Part shown: in pieces, positions 1 to 9,982 of the stretch
Position numbering within the stretch: position 1 is the stretch's first letter
Layout: each line of letters starts with the position of its first letter
Source of the DNA: Nemophila menziesii
Lineage: Eukaryota > Streptophyta > Magnoliopsida > Boraginales > Hydrophyllaceae
Length of the DNA: 64,000 nucleotides
Direction of reading: 5' to 3'
NCBI GenBank assembly: GCA_029959085.1
Contig: JARWIR010000017.1
Span: forward strand, 27,032,144-27,096,143
Program-made: the position numbers and the translations under genes
The notes under the pieces: generated by a model
Told to the model about the DNA's origin: nothing
The model's database searches: none
What the model saw: the letters and a program-made list of their open reading frames with translations, nothing else

Positions 1-486
1 ATCCCTCCAGATAGTAAATTTCTTTGCATCTTTGTCATCATTCCAAGTGGGTTCTGTGGCAGTGAGTTGATCCCAAATGCTATACATCTCAGATAAGAAG
101 CTATTAATTGATTGACCAGCTTCGTCGCGCATAAGATGAAGAGAAGTTGTGAGTTGATACCTACGGGCCCCATCATCAGTAGTATATCTCTTCTCAAGAA
201 AATCCCAAACTTCCTTTGCAGTACCGAAACGTCCGAATTGAAGACAGATAGACGTAGCTGATGTGTTGCGAAGCCATGTAATAATTTGGTGATTTTCGCT
301 ATCCCAATCTTCGAGACGATCAACATATTTTTCTTCTGGTTCATCTTTTTGTACTTCTGGTTCCTTTAAATCTCCTGTGATAATCCTCCATAATTTCCAA
401 CCCTTAAGAAAACTGGTCATGGCTTGAGCCCATGGTATATAATTGGTTCCATCAAGTATAAGAGTAATAGGGTGGGAGGCATCAAT
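1..486 (-). CDS. Copia gag (UBN2-type) fragment, partial
   Basis: The minus-strand translation of this stretch is open and carries hallmarks of plant Copia gag: LDGTNYIPWAQ near the start, then MTSFLKGWKLWRII, ITWLRNTS, VWDFLEKRYT and LTTSLHLMRD, ending at the window edge in FTIWR. This is the capsid-like nucleocapsid precursor that packages element RNA in the cytoplasm. The frame can be followed upstream into an A-rich tract, and I see no clear initiator ATG between that tract and the primer site, so the true start is uncertain. No stop is visible inside the fragment. The C-terminal zinc knuckle and pol would lie outside the window. Confidence 0.8.
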   Translation of the reverse strand, partial: MDASHPITLILDGTNYIPWAQAMTSFLKGWKLWRIITGDLKEPEVQKDEPEEKYVDRLEDWDSENHQIITWLRNTSATSICLQFGRFGTAKEVWDFLEKRYTTDDGARRYQLTTSLHLMRDEAGQSINSFLSEMYSIWDQLTATEPTWNDDKDAKKFTIWRD

Positions 487-490
487 TCTT

Positions 491-576
491 TCCTTTTTTT
501 TCGAACTTTTTTTTTCGAACTCTTTTTTTCAAACTTTTTTTTTCGAATTTTTTTTTTTTCGAATTTTTTTTTTTCA
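491..576 (-). repeat. T-tract ladder with TTCGAA spacers
   Basis: Runs of 7-12 T are separated by TTCGAA, TCAAA or TCGAA spacers about five times in a row, a degenerate 13-17 bp tandem repeat. It lies in the leader of the Copia element between primer site and gag; on the element's own strand it reads as A-tracts. It probably grew by slippage. Confidence 0.7.
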
Positions 577-832
577 GAAAAATCTGGAGCGGCGGTTGTG
601 GCGGCGCATGGGGGCGCGTGCAGTAGTTTCCGGCGGTGATTTTCGCGGATTTAGAATCGTCTCGTCGAGAGATTTCTTTTGATATGCTGTTCGACTATAT
701 TTGAAAATTGTATAAGGAGTTTATAACGAATTTCGGTGTCAAATTTTCGAGGAAAAAAATTTCGAGGAACGATTTTAACGATTTCGATGGTGGAAAAAAA
801 CGATGACAATGGTACAGGTTACCAGAGTAGTA

Positions 833-844
833 GCTCTGATACCA
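833..844 (-). other. Primer binding site, initiator tRNA-Met type
   Basis: The minus strand reads TGGTATCAGAGC directly after the LTR end, with no spacer. This matches the 3' end of plant initiator methionyl tRNA, the standard primer for plant Copia reverse transcription. It fixes the orientation of the element and the LTR boundary. Confidence 0.9.
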
Positions 845-1086
845 TGTCGAAGAAATAAAAGGTTTAGGAGAATGATTTTATTGTAAAGATCGATGATTCT
901 AATGTGTTACATTGATGTGTTTATATAGAAAAGTATTGACTTGCTCACCAAAAACTTACATAATCTAATCGACCTAATTACAGAATATGTAATATACACT
1001 AGCTATAATTAAGAGATACACAATATTCTAATTATACACTAGCTATAATTATAAGATACTAATTATAATTAAGATATATTCTAACA
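845..1086 (-). repeat. Copia 5' long terminal repeat, 242 bp
   Basis: Minus-strand ends are TGTTAGAATA and CTTCGACA. A TATA box (TATATAA on the minus strand, 921-927) lies in the middle, suitable for driving transcription toward gag. The AT-rich part near 960-1080 contains short internal repeats of ACTAGCTATAATTA. The matching 3' LTR is outside the window. Confidence 0.85.
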
Positions 1087-1104
1087 AAAATATTTTTCAA
1101 AATT

Positions 1105-1797
1105 TATTTTTTCCATTCCTGTGTCACCTATGTTTAAGTGAGTTATTCATAGATCACAAATTATTGATTCTTTTGCTTTTAATCTGAAAAAAGCTTTTCT
1201 TCGCGAGTAATTATTGGACAAAACTGGAAGAAACGGAATAATTATATATGTCATTGGTCGGAGGTTTCAAATGCACTAAAGCCTCTCTATTTTCTTTTTG
1301 ATCTTATCTATAGTCATAATTATTCCACATTAACTATTTAATCATGCAGTCCTAACCGAGGAGACACCTTGGACCGTGCTATTGACCAGGAAAGTAGTAA
1401 GATCACAAAGGACTTCTTGATTCTGATAAGTTACCTAATGTTTCGTTAAGTTATCTGAAACTGAATATATACTTAAATATTTGTTTACTTTGCTAACAAT
1501 TTGGTATCTTTGATTCTCCTAGTCTAAAATAGAAGTTATTTACTTTTATGTTAAGGATGGTCATAAGGAGGCTGAAGAGCAGTATCCCAAGAAGACAAAG
1601 TCTTTTTTCGCTACAACAGTTCAAATATGGGAATGTCGATTTTCACATGAAATTTGATAACGGTGTTGATGTTGGGTAAATATTTGATATTTTTTTATTT
1701 GTGTAGATAGTTATAGTTTCACATTAAAGAAATTGTGTGTTTGATCTATTTGTTGTTATAGATGGATTGACTGAACTTCTACAGAATTTGAAGAGGT
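1105..1797 (+). pseudogene. GT31 beta-1,3-galactosyltransferase (HPGT-like) pseudogene, copy 1
   Basis: Four successive exon-like pieces match the middle of plant hydroxyproline O-galactosyltransferases of family GT31, which start arabinogalactan chains in the Golgi. Piece one ends IIIYVIGR (to about 1269). Piece two, after a CAG acceptor near 1350, reads SPNRGDTLDRAIDQES then KDFLIL. Piece three near 1557-1677 reads EEQYPKKTKSFFATTVQIW, then shifts frame and continues NVDFHMKFDNGVDVG, which lines up with the region around the family's DxD-type motif. Piece four after TTATAG (1763-1797) reads GLTELLQNLKR and ends at a GTAAGA donor. The frameshift and the missing remainder make it a pseudogene. 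Kept introns argue against a processed copy. The family name rests on remembered motifs. Confidence 0.7.
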
Positions 1798-1807
1798 AAG
1801 ATAGTAC

Positions 1808-1891
1808 TTACATTGGATGCATGAAGTCTGTAGTAGTCACACTACAAGATTACATTAAATGCATAAAGTTTGTAATAGTAAAACTACAAGA
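1808..1891 (+). repeat. Two tandem 42-bp units carrying a CACTA-like end
   Basis: Units 1808-1849 and 1850-1891 both begin TTACATT and end ACTACAAGA, with about ten differences. Each therefore ends in the CACTACAAG motif typical of CACTA transposon termini; only the first keeps the intact CACTAC. The duplication makes the true left boundary of the neighbouring element ambiguous. Confidence 0.65.
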
Positions 1892-3352
1892 AAATAGTTT
1901 TTGTAGGGTTGTCATATCTTTGTCGGCACAACTTTAGTTATGGCCTATACTTTTCTTGCCAAAGTTATGTATACGCCTTAATATAGGGAGCGGCTTTTAT
2001 TAATACATTTCCCTACTTTTTTAACAGAGTAGGCCATTTACACCTAACACTGCTATGTATCTTAGCTTTCGCAAGAACAAAAATCCTCGCGAAAGCATCG
2101 TAAATTCGTCGCAAAAATCTCCAATCGTCATTTGCGAGGACATGTCGTCGCGAATGATTTCCCATTAAAGATTCGTCGTTAAAGATCACTTACGCAACAA
2201 AATTTGCGTGTTCTCGTGGAAGCCACTCTGTCTTTAGACGTCCTTGCAAAAGATAGAGTCTTTAGCGACGAAAGTGTCGTTGTGGTTGACTGGGTCTCTT
2301 GCGAGGAGAAAGTTCTCGTGGTTGACATAGTCTTTAGTGAGGTCTGCTTTTACCTCTTAAACGAAGACTTTTTTCCTCGCAAAAGACTTTTTAAAAAAAA
2401 TTATATATATATTTTTTGTTTTTATTTTATATTTTGTAATAATTATATATAAGTATATATATATTGTAATGTTTTATAGAAAATAAACCCGATAAATGAA
2501 AGAAACTCAATTTATATAAAACGAGAACCGATTACAATAAAGTCAAACATATTAAAACTAATAAAAAGTAAAGAAAGTCGGTGAAAAGTGAAAAAGAAGT
2601 ATATAAATATCCGAATAACAATAAAAATCAAAGTCTGGTTTCATCTTCATCAAAAATAAATCCTCGTCCATAAGTTGTAATGGTCGGCTGGTAGAAGGAG
2701 AAGTAGGTGCAGTAGGAGGAGCAGGAGGAGCAGTAGAATGAGCAGATCGAGTAGGATTTGAAGCACCGGTGGCTAAAGGAGTGGAAGGAGACACATGAAC
2801 CGATAGGCCATGCTCGGTCCAGTACTGATTTAGTAATTCGATAGCCACACTCATCCGAGCGTCTAGGTTCTCCCTCGTGGGTCGGATGCCAACTGTGGAG
2901 CTCGTGGATCGAGAAATGTCTTTTAAAGGCATTGTCTCTTTTCCTATAGAGACAAGAAAGTCGTCAAGCGAGGTCATCATCGCGTCAAAATCCCTGATAA
3001 TCTTATCTCTGACCTGATCAGAATTAGCACTTTTCGACAACTTGGCCTTAAACGGGTGTCCAACTCTAGGGTCCAGTTGCGAGTCCCTTCACCCATACCC
3101 TAGTGGACCGCCTCCATGACCGCATCCACCTGCTCCTGTTGAGATTGAGACGGTGTAGCCGATGACGAATTACTTTTACTTTGGGATTCTCTGTCTCTAT
3201 TAAGATTGCCTTTTAAAATGTCTACATAGTATTTATATAAGAAGTAAAGAGGTGATATAAAATGTTACTTTAAATGTTAATAGGAGTAGTAGGAGAAACT
3301 GAGAAAATAGTAAAAAGTGTCTATATTTTAACAACCGATTAAAAATAATTTG
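1840..3352. mobile_element. CACTA-like (En/Spm) remnant, left terminus
   Basis: The terminus resembles CACTACAAGAAAA followed by AGTTTTTG and a stretch with GTCGGCACAA. Subterminal motifs recur between 2060 and 2370: CGTCGC, TTCGTCG, CGCGAAAG and TTTAGCGACGAA on both strands, the short repeats CACTA transposases bind. No transposase catalytic domain is visible. The Copia insertion at 3358 interrupts whatever follows. A terminus of the same sequence family in the opposite orientation ends at 23908, but the 3-bp flanks do not match, so I do not join them. Confidence 0.45.
2558..3040 (-). CDS. Unidentified ORF inside the CACTA-like remnant
   Basis: A 160-residue minus-strand frame begins SKSANSDQVRDKII and has a Pro/Thr/Ser/Ala-rich middle (residues about 100-120). 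The charged N-terminal half with several predicted helices looks like the C-terminal accessory part often found in plant En/Spm-type transposon proteins, but I do not recognise a named domain. Upstream on the same strand (3041-3180) another frame is rich in Ser, Gln and Glu and contains a stop, so the ORF may be the tail of a longer decayed protein. The last residues are AT-rich and probably not genuine coding sequence. Function unknown. Confidence 0.35.
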   Translation of the reverse strand: MSKSANSDQVRDKIIRDFDAMMTSLDDFLVSIGKETMPLKDISRSTSSTVGIRPTRENLDARMSVAIELLNQYWTEHGLSVHVSPSTPLATGASNPTRSAHSTAPPAPPTAPTSPSTSRPLQLMDEDLFLMKMKPDFDFYCYSDIYILLFHFSPTFFTFY

Positions 3353-3357
3353 ATATT

Positions 3358-3521
3358 TGTTAAGAACCGAGAGAATAGAGATTGTATTGAATATATGAAA
3401 GTGTAAGATTACATAGTAAAGAGTCCTATTTATAGAGAATAGGTAAACCTACCCTAGTGTTCATGGGCTTGACTACTAGCCCATGTGCTTGAATGAATAT
3501 CCACTAAATGGGTTTATAACA
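3358..3521 (-). repeat. 3' LTR of the 3.4-kb Copia element
   Basis: Plus-strand ends are TGTTAAGAACC and TTTATAACA. It aligns along its length with 6639-6802, including GATTGTATTGAATATATG and the conserved middle around CTATTTATAGAGAATAGG. Confidence 0.9.
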
Positions 3522-3529
3522 CTCCCCCT

Positions 3530-4215
3530 TGGATATTCAATCCCTAAGAATATGCCTCGTTAAAACTTTCCTAGAAAAAACCCTAGTAGGAAAAAATCTA
3601 GTGAAAGAAAAAGAGTACATTTCTTTAAGACGCTTTCTAAAGCTACCTCATTAAAAAACCTTTATCAGGAAAACCTATTAGGACAAAACCATGATGAAGG
3701 AAAAGAGTGTAGTGCATATTTGTCTCCCCCTCTTGTCAACCTCGGAAGAAAGTTTTTGAAGTTGTTGCATGCCAATCTTGTGTATTAATTTCCTGAATGT
3801 AGATGTAGGTAATGCCTTTGTAAATAAATCATCTAAATTATCACTTGAACGAATTTGATGAACATCTATTTCACATTTATTCAAGAGTTTGCGTCTAAAG
3901 GATAACTTTGGAGAGATATGTTTGGTTCGATCACCTTTGATGTAGCCTCCTTTGTCTTGAGTGATAAGTAGCATTTAGTTGGACATTGTTTACTTGTTGG
4001 AAGATTCCATTCCCCTTAAGTATTTAATTATGAGAATATGCCTCATTAAAACCTTTCTAAGAAAAACCCAATGGGACAAAATCTTAGTAAAGGAAAAAGA
4101 GTACAGTATTCCCATACGCTTATATAAATTGCCTCATGAAAAACCTTACAAGGAAAACCCTGTGGGGGAAAAACCTATGCTAAGGGAAAAAGAGTGCATT
4201 GCGTAAATGTCTCCC
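3530..4215 (-). repeat. Duplicated 3' untranslated module around the RNase H end
   Basis: A module with CCTCGTTAAAAC, GGAAAAACC and GGAAAAAGAGT-type sentences, ending in TGTCTCCCCC, occurs at about 3540-3732 and again at about 4027-4216. Each copy itself contains two related halves. The copies flank the RNase H remnant, so the region downstream of pol has been duplicated or rearranged. On the element's strand each ends in a purine-rich GGGGGAGACA, a possible extra polypurine tract. Confidence 0.7.
3678..3980 (-). pseudogene. Copia pol remnant: C-terminal end of RNase H
   Basis: The 98-residue frame contains GGYIKGDRTKHISPK, then IDVHQIRSSDNLDDLFTKAL, PTSTFRKLIHKIGM, the standard C-terminal signature of Ty1/Copia reverse transcriptase/RNase H polyproteins. 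The residues before GGYIKGDR belong to another frame, and all of protease, integrase and reverse transcriptase is missing. It sits next to the 3' LTR on the minus strand, the right order for Copia. It cannot be functional. Confidence 0.85.
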
Positions 4216-6638
4216 CCCTGATGTAAGTATAACACAATGGTGTATAACTTGAGACATTCAATAGAAGTAATAAATGATACGACACAAATTTGATCGACAA
4301 TTCATTCATATATAATGATTTAAAGTGATCGACATAGGACTTATGAAGTCTTTTCATAAGAAATAATAGCAAATAAAAGTGCATCCACCACCGGAGACTG
4401 TATCTCTTTAATAAACATATTACGTGTGCTACAACATACTACCTTATATACCGACTCCCCCTTGTAGCACATTCGTTTCAAAATTATGAAAATTTCACGT
4501 CATACAAGTAAAACTAAAAAAATATTTGCTTTATTTATGTCTTTTTACTGATGGCCAGTTAGTTTATTTAGACATTTTATTTAAAATAATCCTCGATTGC
4601 ATTCATATATTAATAGTTATTACGCGTATATATAAATATTCGATCATGATCAATTTTTAGTTAGGTTCCAATAGTTTAAAGTAGTAAAATAACTGATTGA
4701 GATCTCAATATATAATCAGGTACCTGATACTCAGTAGGAGTATTTTAATTTTCAGTTATATACACTACTTTGACATTTATAGATCTATTGCGCTTTAAGC
4801 ATACAATAGTCTCTTCAGAGACATAAGTTTAATCAGGAGCATTGATAACTGGTTTTTGTGACTTTGTCACTACACCTTTACAATATTTCAATCATTTGAA
4901 TGAGTATACGAGGATCAATATAAATGTTGTATTCTTATATTCCAGTTATATTTTTTTATTTTTTCCCTTATTTTTGAGAATATCATATATAACATGTTCT
5001 CAGAATCCATCTTTGTGCACGGTGGTGGAGCAATAGTAATAGATATTGCACAATCAAAATATCTTGATGGATATAATTTTTGGTCTTTTATCAACAGGGA
5101 GTATTATAATGAGCAATGGTCATAGCAATTCGTCATAGACGATTCAGTGAGCTAGACTCATATTTATCCCTTGATCTTGTCTTAAAGAAACGGTCGATTT
5201 AATATCAAAACTATTTAGGATAAAAATATTTGTTTGTGCATAGCCAATTTGCTAATATTCATTTAATAATTTCAATCTTTAATATTATCACTTGTAAATA
5301 TTCTAGTAGAATTTACACTCCCGAATATACATATGATAATGTTGGCAAAATAAAACATATAGTGATATTTTTACGAATATAAGTGATGGGATCAAAAAAA
5401 AAATTCACTCGTGCTTTTTAGTATATTAATTTTACTAGATTCGAAATATCTTATATTGAGCTCAATGTTTCTAAGAAATGTAATTTTGATTTTTTGAGAA
5501 TTTCATATATAATTCACATTATTTATTCATAGAATATCATTCTCGGTGAATAGATCCATCACCAATCAGGTGGGAGATATTATAAAATACCGAATCAATA
5601 AAAGATTTCTATTTTATCGTATATCTGATTTTGATTAATTATCAAAGTTACCAAGAAAAAAAATTATCTTGTATGTATAACCTCGTGAGATATCAGTCCA
5701 CTAATTTACAAAAAATTAATCTTTTCCAGTATAAGGTATGATATATCTGCGGATATGCATAAAATATATATACAACTTGTGTATCTCTTTTACCTTATAT
5801 GTTATGATATATTAGGAGATATAACCATATACCGTATATTCTATATAAAATACTTTTATAATTGATATATTTTTCTATTAATAAAATTATATATACATTA
5901 TACTTATTTATAATATAAATAGAATAAATTAATAAAATTCCTTACAAAAATAGAATAAATGAAATAGAAATAAAAGGGTTTTACATATATAAGATTACAT
6001 GTAAAACGTAAAGTAAAAGATGTTATTGTCAAAAAGGATTAAAAGATCACTTATCTTATATGTGAAAAAAATAGACCATATTTTATATGAACGCGGATAT
6101 ATAAATAGACCATTATTTGGATATATAAAATAGACCATTATTTGCATACTTATGCAAATTGGACGAAATCCGAAAAATTCATTAATGATTTGCATTATTT
6201 ATATCACGTCTTTCACTCACTGCTTTTGACTTGTGGGTCATAATTACGTATTACTATGCATTTTGATAATACTTTATACATCGTTACATCATCGAATCAG
6301 CTTTGTAATAGTTACCATCCAGGTATGATATGGTTCTTTTGCAGCCTAACCAAGTCATGTATATGACTCCTTTATATAAATTGTAAATTAATATGATGAA
6401 TATAGGGAATCAACCATCCCTTAATTACTGTTTTTTAAGTCACTTTTTTTAAAGTGTTTCTTACATCACTGCAGTGATGAGTAATTACTCGTTTTGTATG
6501 TGAACAAAAATATACCTTCTCGGCCAAAACAAGAAAACCATGGAGAGTTTCTTTTCTTTTTCTGCCGAATACTAGAAGATTAAATATAAAAAAAAAAATA
6601 TTACCTACTGATTAAAGGGTAGAGGCTATCTGATAACG
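4216..6638 (-). other. AT-rich non-coding interior of the Copia element
   Basis: I see no reading frame of interest on either strand, only AT-rich sequence with many ATATAT tracts and short decayed repeats. The stretch ends at the primer-site remnant beside the 5' LTR. It may be a heavily decayed pol region or unrelated filler. Confidence 0.6.
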
Positions 6639-6802
6639 TGTTATGAACAGAGAAAATATAGATTGTATTGAATATATGAAAGTGTAAGATTACATAGTAA
6701 AGAGTTCTATTTATAGAGAATAGGTAAACCTACTCTATTGTTTATGAGCTTGACTACTAGCCCGTGGGCTGAAATGAATATCCATTAAATGGGTTTATAA
6801 CA
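6639..6802 (-). repeat. 5' LTR of the 3.4-kb Copia element
   Basis: Plus-strand ends are TGTTATGAACA and TTTATAACA. It is the partner of 3358-3521, and the ATATT duplication follows at 6803-6807. Confidence 0.9.
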
Positions 6803-7363
6803 ATATTACAATTTTTTCGTTTGGTGAAAAATATTATAAAATATAGGAAGTATTATATAATTAAAGTAGAAGATTATTATAAAGAATAGTACAAGATTAT
6901 GTTTGTTTAAATACGCACCATCACCGTTGGTTTATTTCCTTATGCAATACAGCTGGTTCATTTATTAATTTTATAACAAAAACATTTAAAAACTTACCAA
7001 AAATAAATCAATTCCCGTGTTAAAACAAATTACTTCTCTCTTTTAAAGCCTCATGTATGAAAAAAAAAAAGATATACTTCTCTCTCACAAGAAACCACAA
7101 TTCTCTCGCAAGTAGTTATCGCAACTATCTATATGTATACATCAAATTTGATACAAACGAAATATTTCTTATCCTTCAGCAATGTCCAAGAAAAATATGA
7201 AAGATAATAGTGAAAAACTAACGTCTACTACTGAAGTAAACAGCAAAAACAAAGTAGACGAAGATGATCTTGACTATAGTCATGTTGATTATCTTTATTT
7301 TGTTACTACAACAGATATAGCAGCCTTGAAACATAGGAGTAAATGAGTAATGGTGATTATATC

Positions 7364-9036
7364 TGAAGGAAACGCAATCACGATTATATCAAATATATAA
7401 GCAGCGGAAACAAGTAATTGCAATCCTAAACCAATCTAGTGCGATTTAAGAATTTAAACAGAAACTAAAAATCGATTACATACCTTAATCCGTTGTATGA
7501 GAATCGAATTGGCTAATTCCAGCTTCAAAAACTTGAAGCCTCCACGCTTTGCACACCGAGCTTGAGCCTTGCTTTCAGAATCAAAATTCTGACTTGGAAC
7601 AAAAAAACCTTTTACTTTCTTGTGTGTTTTTTCCTTGAAAAAAAACTAATGAATAGAATATAATGACTCTCATTATATTATAAAACCAACTGAAGAAAAT
7701 GAAAAGACAAAGAATATGAAAAGTCAGAAACGTATAATGAATTTAATTATCTAAGTAATTTGGTCCATTACCACTTCTAAAGTGTACTTGGACCTTCTTC
7801 ATTATACAAAAACACTTGACTAGCCCAGCGGTTAGTGACACATTTCACATTACTAGAGGTACGTGGTTCAATCCACGAACTTGTCAATTTTTTCCTTTTT
7901 TTCTCTTTTGTCTTAAATTGGTCTTATATTAGAATATTAATTTGTGCTAGCAAATTAATATACCAATATTCCAAGTATATAATTAATTAATACTTATTAT
8001 CTAATAATAAGATTAATTAACGACATGAAGCAAGATCAATACACTCGTTAGTGTGCGACTACGTGGGTTCATCGTTAAACCGGTAGTAGTTAACTTAATT
8101 AACTACTAATCGAGGTTGGCGTCTTACAACACTCCCCAACGACCGGATAACGTGAAATAACTCCGTACAAAGAACCTGGTAAAGGATCATACACGTATTC
8201 CCTCTATCTTTACAGCTCCGGATTATCCTGGGATATGGTATAACTGTCAAATCCCATTAGAAAATCAACTACGTTACACGTCGATTATCAACGATTGACG
8301 AATGACCTAAGAAACTCTTTTCTTCATTCATTCTATCACCTTGGCCAAGGACTTGATACAATCGTTATAATCTTATGACATCGTAGAACTCAAACTCTTT
8401 ACCTAGAGTTGATAGATTCCATCTTGACTCATCCTTAGGAGCATATATACTTAGTTGTGTCCAATATCCTTTCGACTAGCATTATGACACACTAGTAGTC
8501 CAGTATCAAAACACAACAAGCATATATACAACAGTAGTGATGATCTCAGGTCAAAGGATTACAAGCATAAAATTCCTTCTAGAGATTAACCTACTTGACA
8601 GTTCAAGGTAATTAACCATTAGGAATCTCTACTTTTAGTCGGTTCGATAATCGCATCTCTATGTGCATTATCTATGCACCTAACTCGGTAAACGAGAACT
8701 ACCGATATTTATCCGATAAATACTCGTTAGCTACATATTAATCTAACCGGATCATCGAGGTCCTAACTCGATGATCCTACGATTAAGAACAAGTTTAGAT
8801 TAAGTCCTATGAGATAGATTCTCATTATCATAACACCTTATGGTATCTAGTTCGTAACTTAATCAAAGGATCTGCCTTCATATTATGTAGATTAATACCA
8901 TAATCATAAAGGCTTGCCATAGATTCAAGGAAACAATTTCTTTAATCAAAACTGTAGGGATAACTATTATCGTGTACAGTAAACACTTGTGTTCAATTCA
9001 TTACAAGACGATCGGGGCTAGGGCATAATTCCAACA
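7364..9036 (-). mobile_element. Solo LTR, about 1.67 kb, Copia-like ends
   Basis: Plus-strand ends are TGAAGGAAAC and AATTCCAACA; on the minus strand it opens TGTTGGAATTATGCCC. It is flanked by the perfect 5-bp duplication ATATC (7359-7363 and 9037-9041). There is no second LTR, primer site or internal region, so it arose by recombination between two LTRs after insertion. The target was the middle of a reading frame. Sequence around 8040-8160 contains several CG-bearing words (CGTTAGTGTGCGACTACG and similar), unlike the AT-rich surroundings. Confidence 0.9.
7812..7892 (+). other. tRNA-like module inside the solo LTR
   Basis: TAGCCCAGCGGTTAGTG (7821 onward) resembles a Pol III A box, and GGTTCAATCC (7865-7874) a B box. 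The second lies in a five-pair hairpin CGTGG/CCACG like a T arm. TTGAC and GTCAA could close a stem, and a run of T follows at about 7888. A clean acceptor stem and anticodon arm are missing, so it is not a working tRNA. It may be a SINE head or a tRNA remnant. Confidence 0.4.
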
Positions 9037-9566
9037 ATATCTATATGGAAAAGGGTCTAAAGAAAGTGGAATGTGATCAATTAATAAAGAAGCCTAAAAG
9101 ACTTGCAGATGAAAAGATTTCAACACAAAGGCCATTGGTCAAAGAAGATGCAGATGCTGATAAGGGTAACAAGAGACTCGTAATCAATATGCCAAAGGGT
9201 TTCGAAAGAATTGAATGTGATAAAAAACCGAGAAGACTTGAGCATCAAGATACAAACTATGTTAAGGGTTTTTATGATAATGGGAAGTTTTCCAGAAAAA
9301 GACCCTTAACTGAAGATGCATATGATATTGGTAACAAGAAAAGAACATGCTTCGTCAAATCATATGAAGATATTCCGAAGAGGAGCAAGAATGATATGGG
9401 ACCGACCAAATTTGAATCAAGTCTACAAAAGATGGTCTCCAAATATCAACAGATCCGAGATAATAGACGGAATATACAACTTATTGATGTGAAGGATCTC
9501 TCTCCTCTACCACCAAAATTAAAATCAGCTGTGGTGTCACGATGCAACAACAGAAGGGCTACTTGA

Positions 9567-9982
9567 GTGTTTAGTCCAACGTTATGCATGAACTATTATG
9601 ATATTTTGCAATCGGGAATTTTGTAAAGATTAAATAAATTATATTTTTGACTTAAATCTCTCTTTCTGAATTTTTAATTAGTTGAATTTTATTTTTGTTA
9701 ATTCTTCTTTTGTAGAATTTGTTAATTATTATTGTTATTACTCTGATATTTTGTTTCTATCTGCATATCACAACAACTATGAATCATACATAAATTCTTT
9801 ATTAGAGCATCATACAAATATTTATTTATCCACCACCAAGCTCCAAACCAATAAGATAGCATGAAGTTATTTGGATAGAAATATGAGATGTATTTGCAAC
9901 AATGGAAAAGCATGTCGTTACAAACTTACCGTTAATATGATTGATTGAGATTCTTGGTTTTTACTTACTATTTTCACATAAG
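9567..9982. other. Intergenic, nothing recognised
   Basis: AT-rich sequence after the stop of the split gene. It may contain that gene's 3' untranslated region. No repeat or coding signal is clear to me. Confidence 0.5.

Larger units (their letters stand above)
1..1086 (-). mobile_element. 5' end of a Ty1/Copia LTR retrotransposon, cut by the window edge
   Basis: Read on the minus strand the order is 5' LTR (1086 to 845), a primer binding site touching the LTR (844 to 833), an A-rich leader, then a gag reading frame running off the window at base 1. The LTR opens TGTTAGAAT and closes TTCGACA, giving the usual TG...CA ends. The rest of gag, pol and the 3' LTR would lie before base 1. The flank after 1086 is AAAAA, which would be the target duplication, but the other side is not visible. 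The insertion abuts a galactosyltransferase pseudogene. Confidence 0.85.
3358..6802 (-). mobile_element. Complete Copia-type LTR insertion, 3.4 kb, largely non-coding
   Basis: Two 164-bp LTRs (3358-3521 and 6639-6802) face the same way, and the insertion is bounded by the perfect 5-bp duplication ATATT (3353-3357 and 6803-6807). On the minus strand the 5' LTR is the right-hand copy, followed by CGTTATCAGATAGC, a decayed form of the CGTTATCAGCACG primer site common in plant Copia. The 3' LTR at left is preceded by AAGGGGGAG, the polypurine tract. Only the end of RNase H remains coding, so the element must have moved with proteins supplied in trans or lost its genes after insertion. The LTRs differ at a dozen or more positions, so this is not a recent insertion. 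Confidence 0.9.
7182..9566 (+). pseudogene. Unidentified lysine-rich protein gene split by a solo LTR
   Basis: The first part (7182-7346) reads MSKKNMKDNSEKLTS and later DEDDLDYSHVDYLYFV, then a TGA. The second part, downstream of the LTR (9037-9566), reads IYMEKGLKKVECDQLIKKPK, with a second similar block KGFERIECDKKPRRLE, basic stretches, and ends RCNNRRAT plus TGA. Without the LTR and one TSD copy the two parts abut, but the frames are offset by one. An ATG at 7343 opens the downstream frame just after a TAA. The repeated K-G-x-x-x-x-E-C-D motif and high Lys/Arg/Asp content suggest a nuclear or nucleic-acid-binding protein, but I recognise no domain. It may be a host gene or a captured fragment. 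Confidence 0.6.

Noticed and set aside
7812..7892. Annotation as a functional tRNA gene
   Set aside because: No complete acceptor stem or anticodon arm could be drawn.
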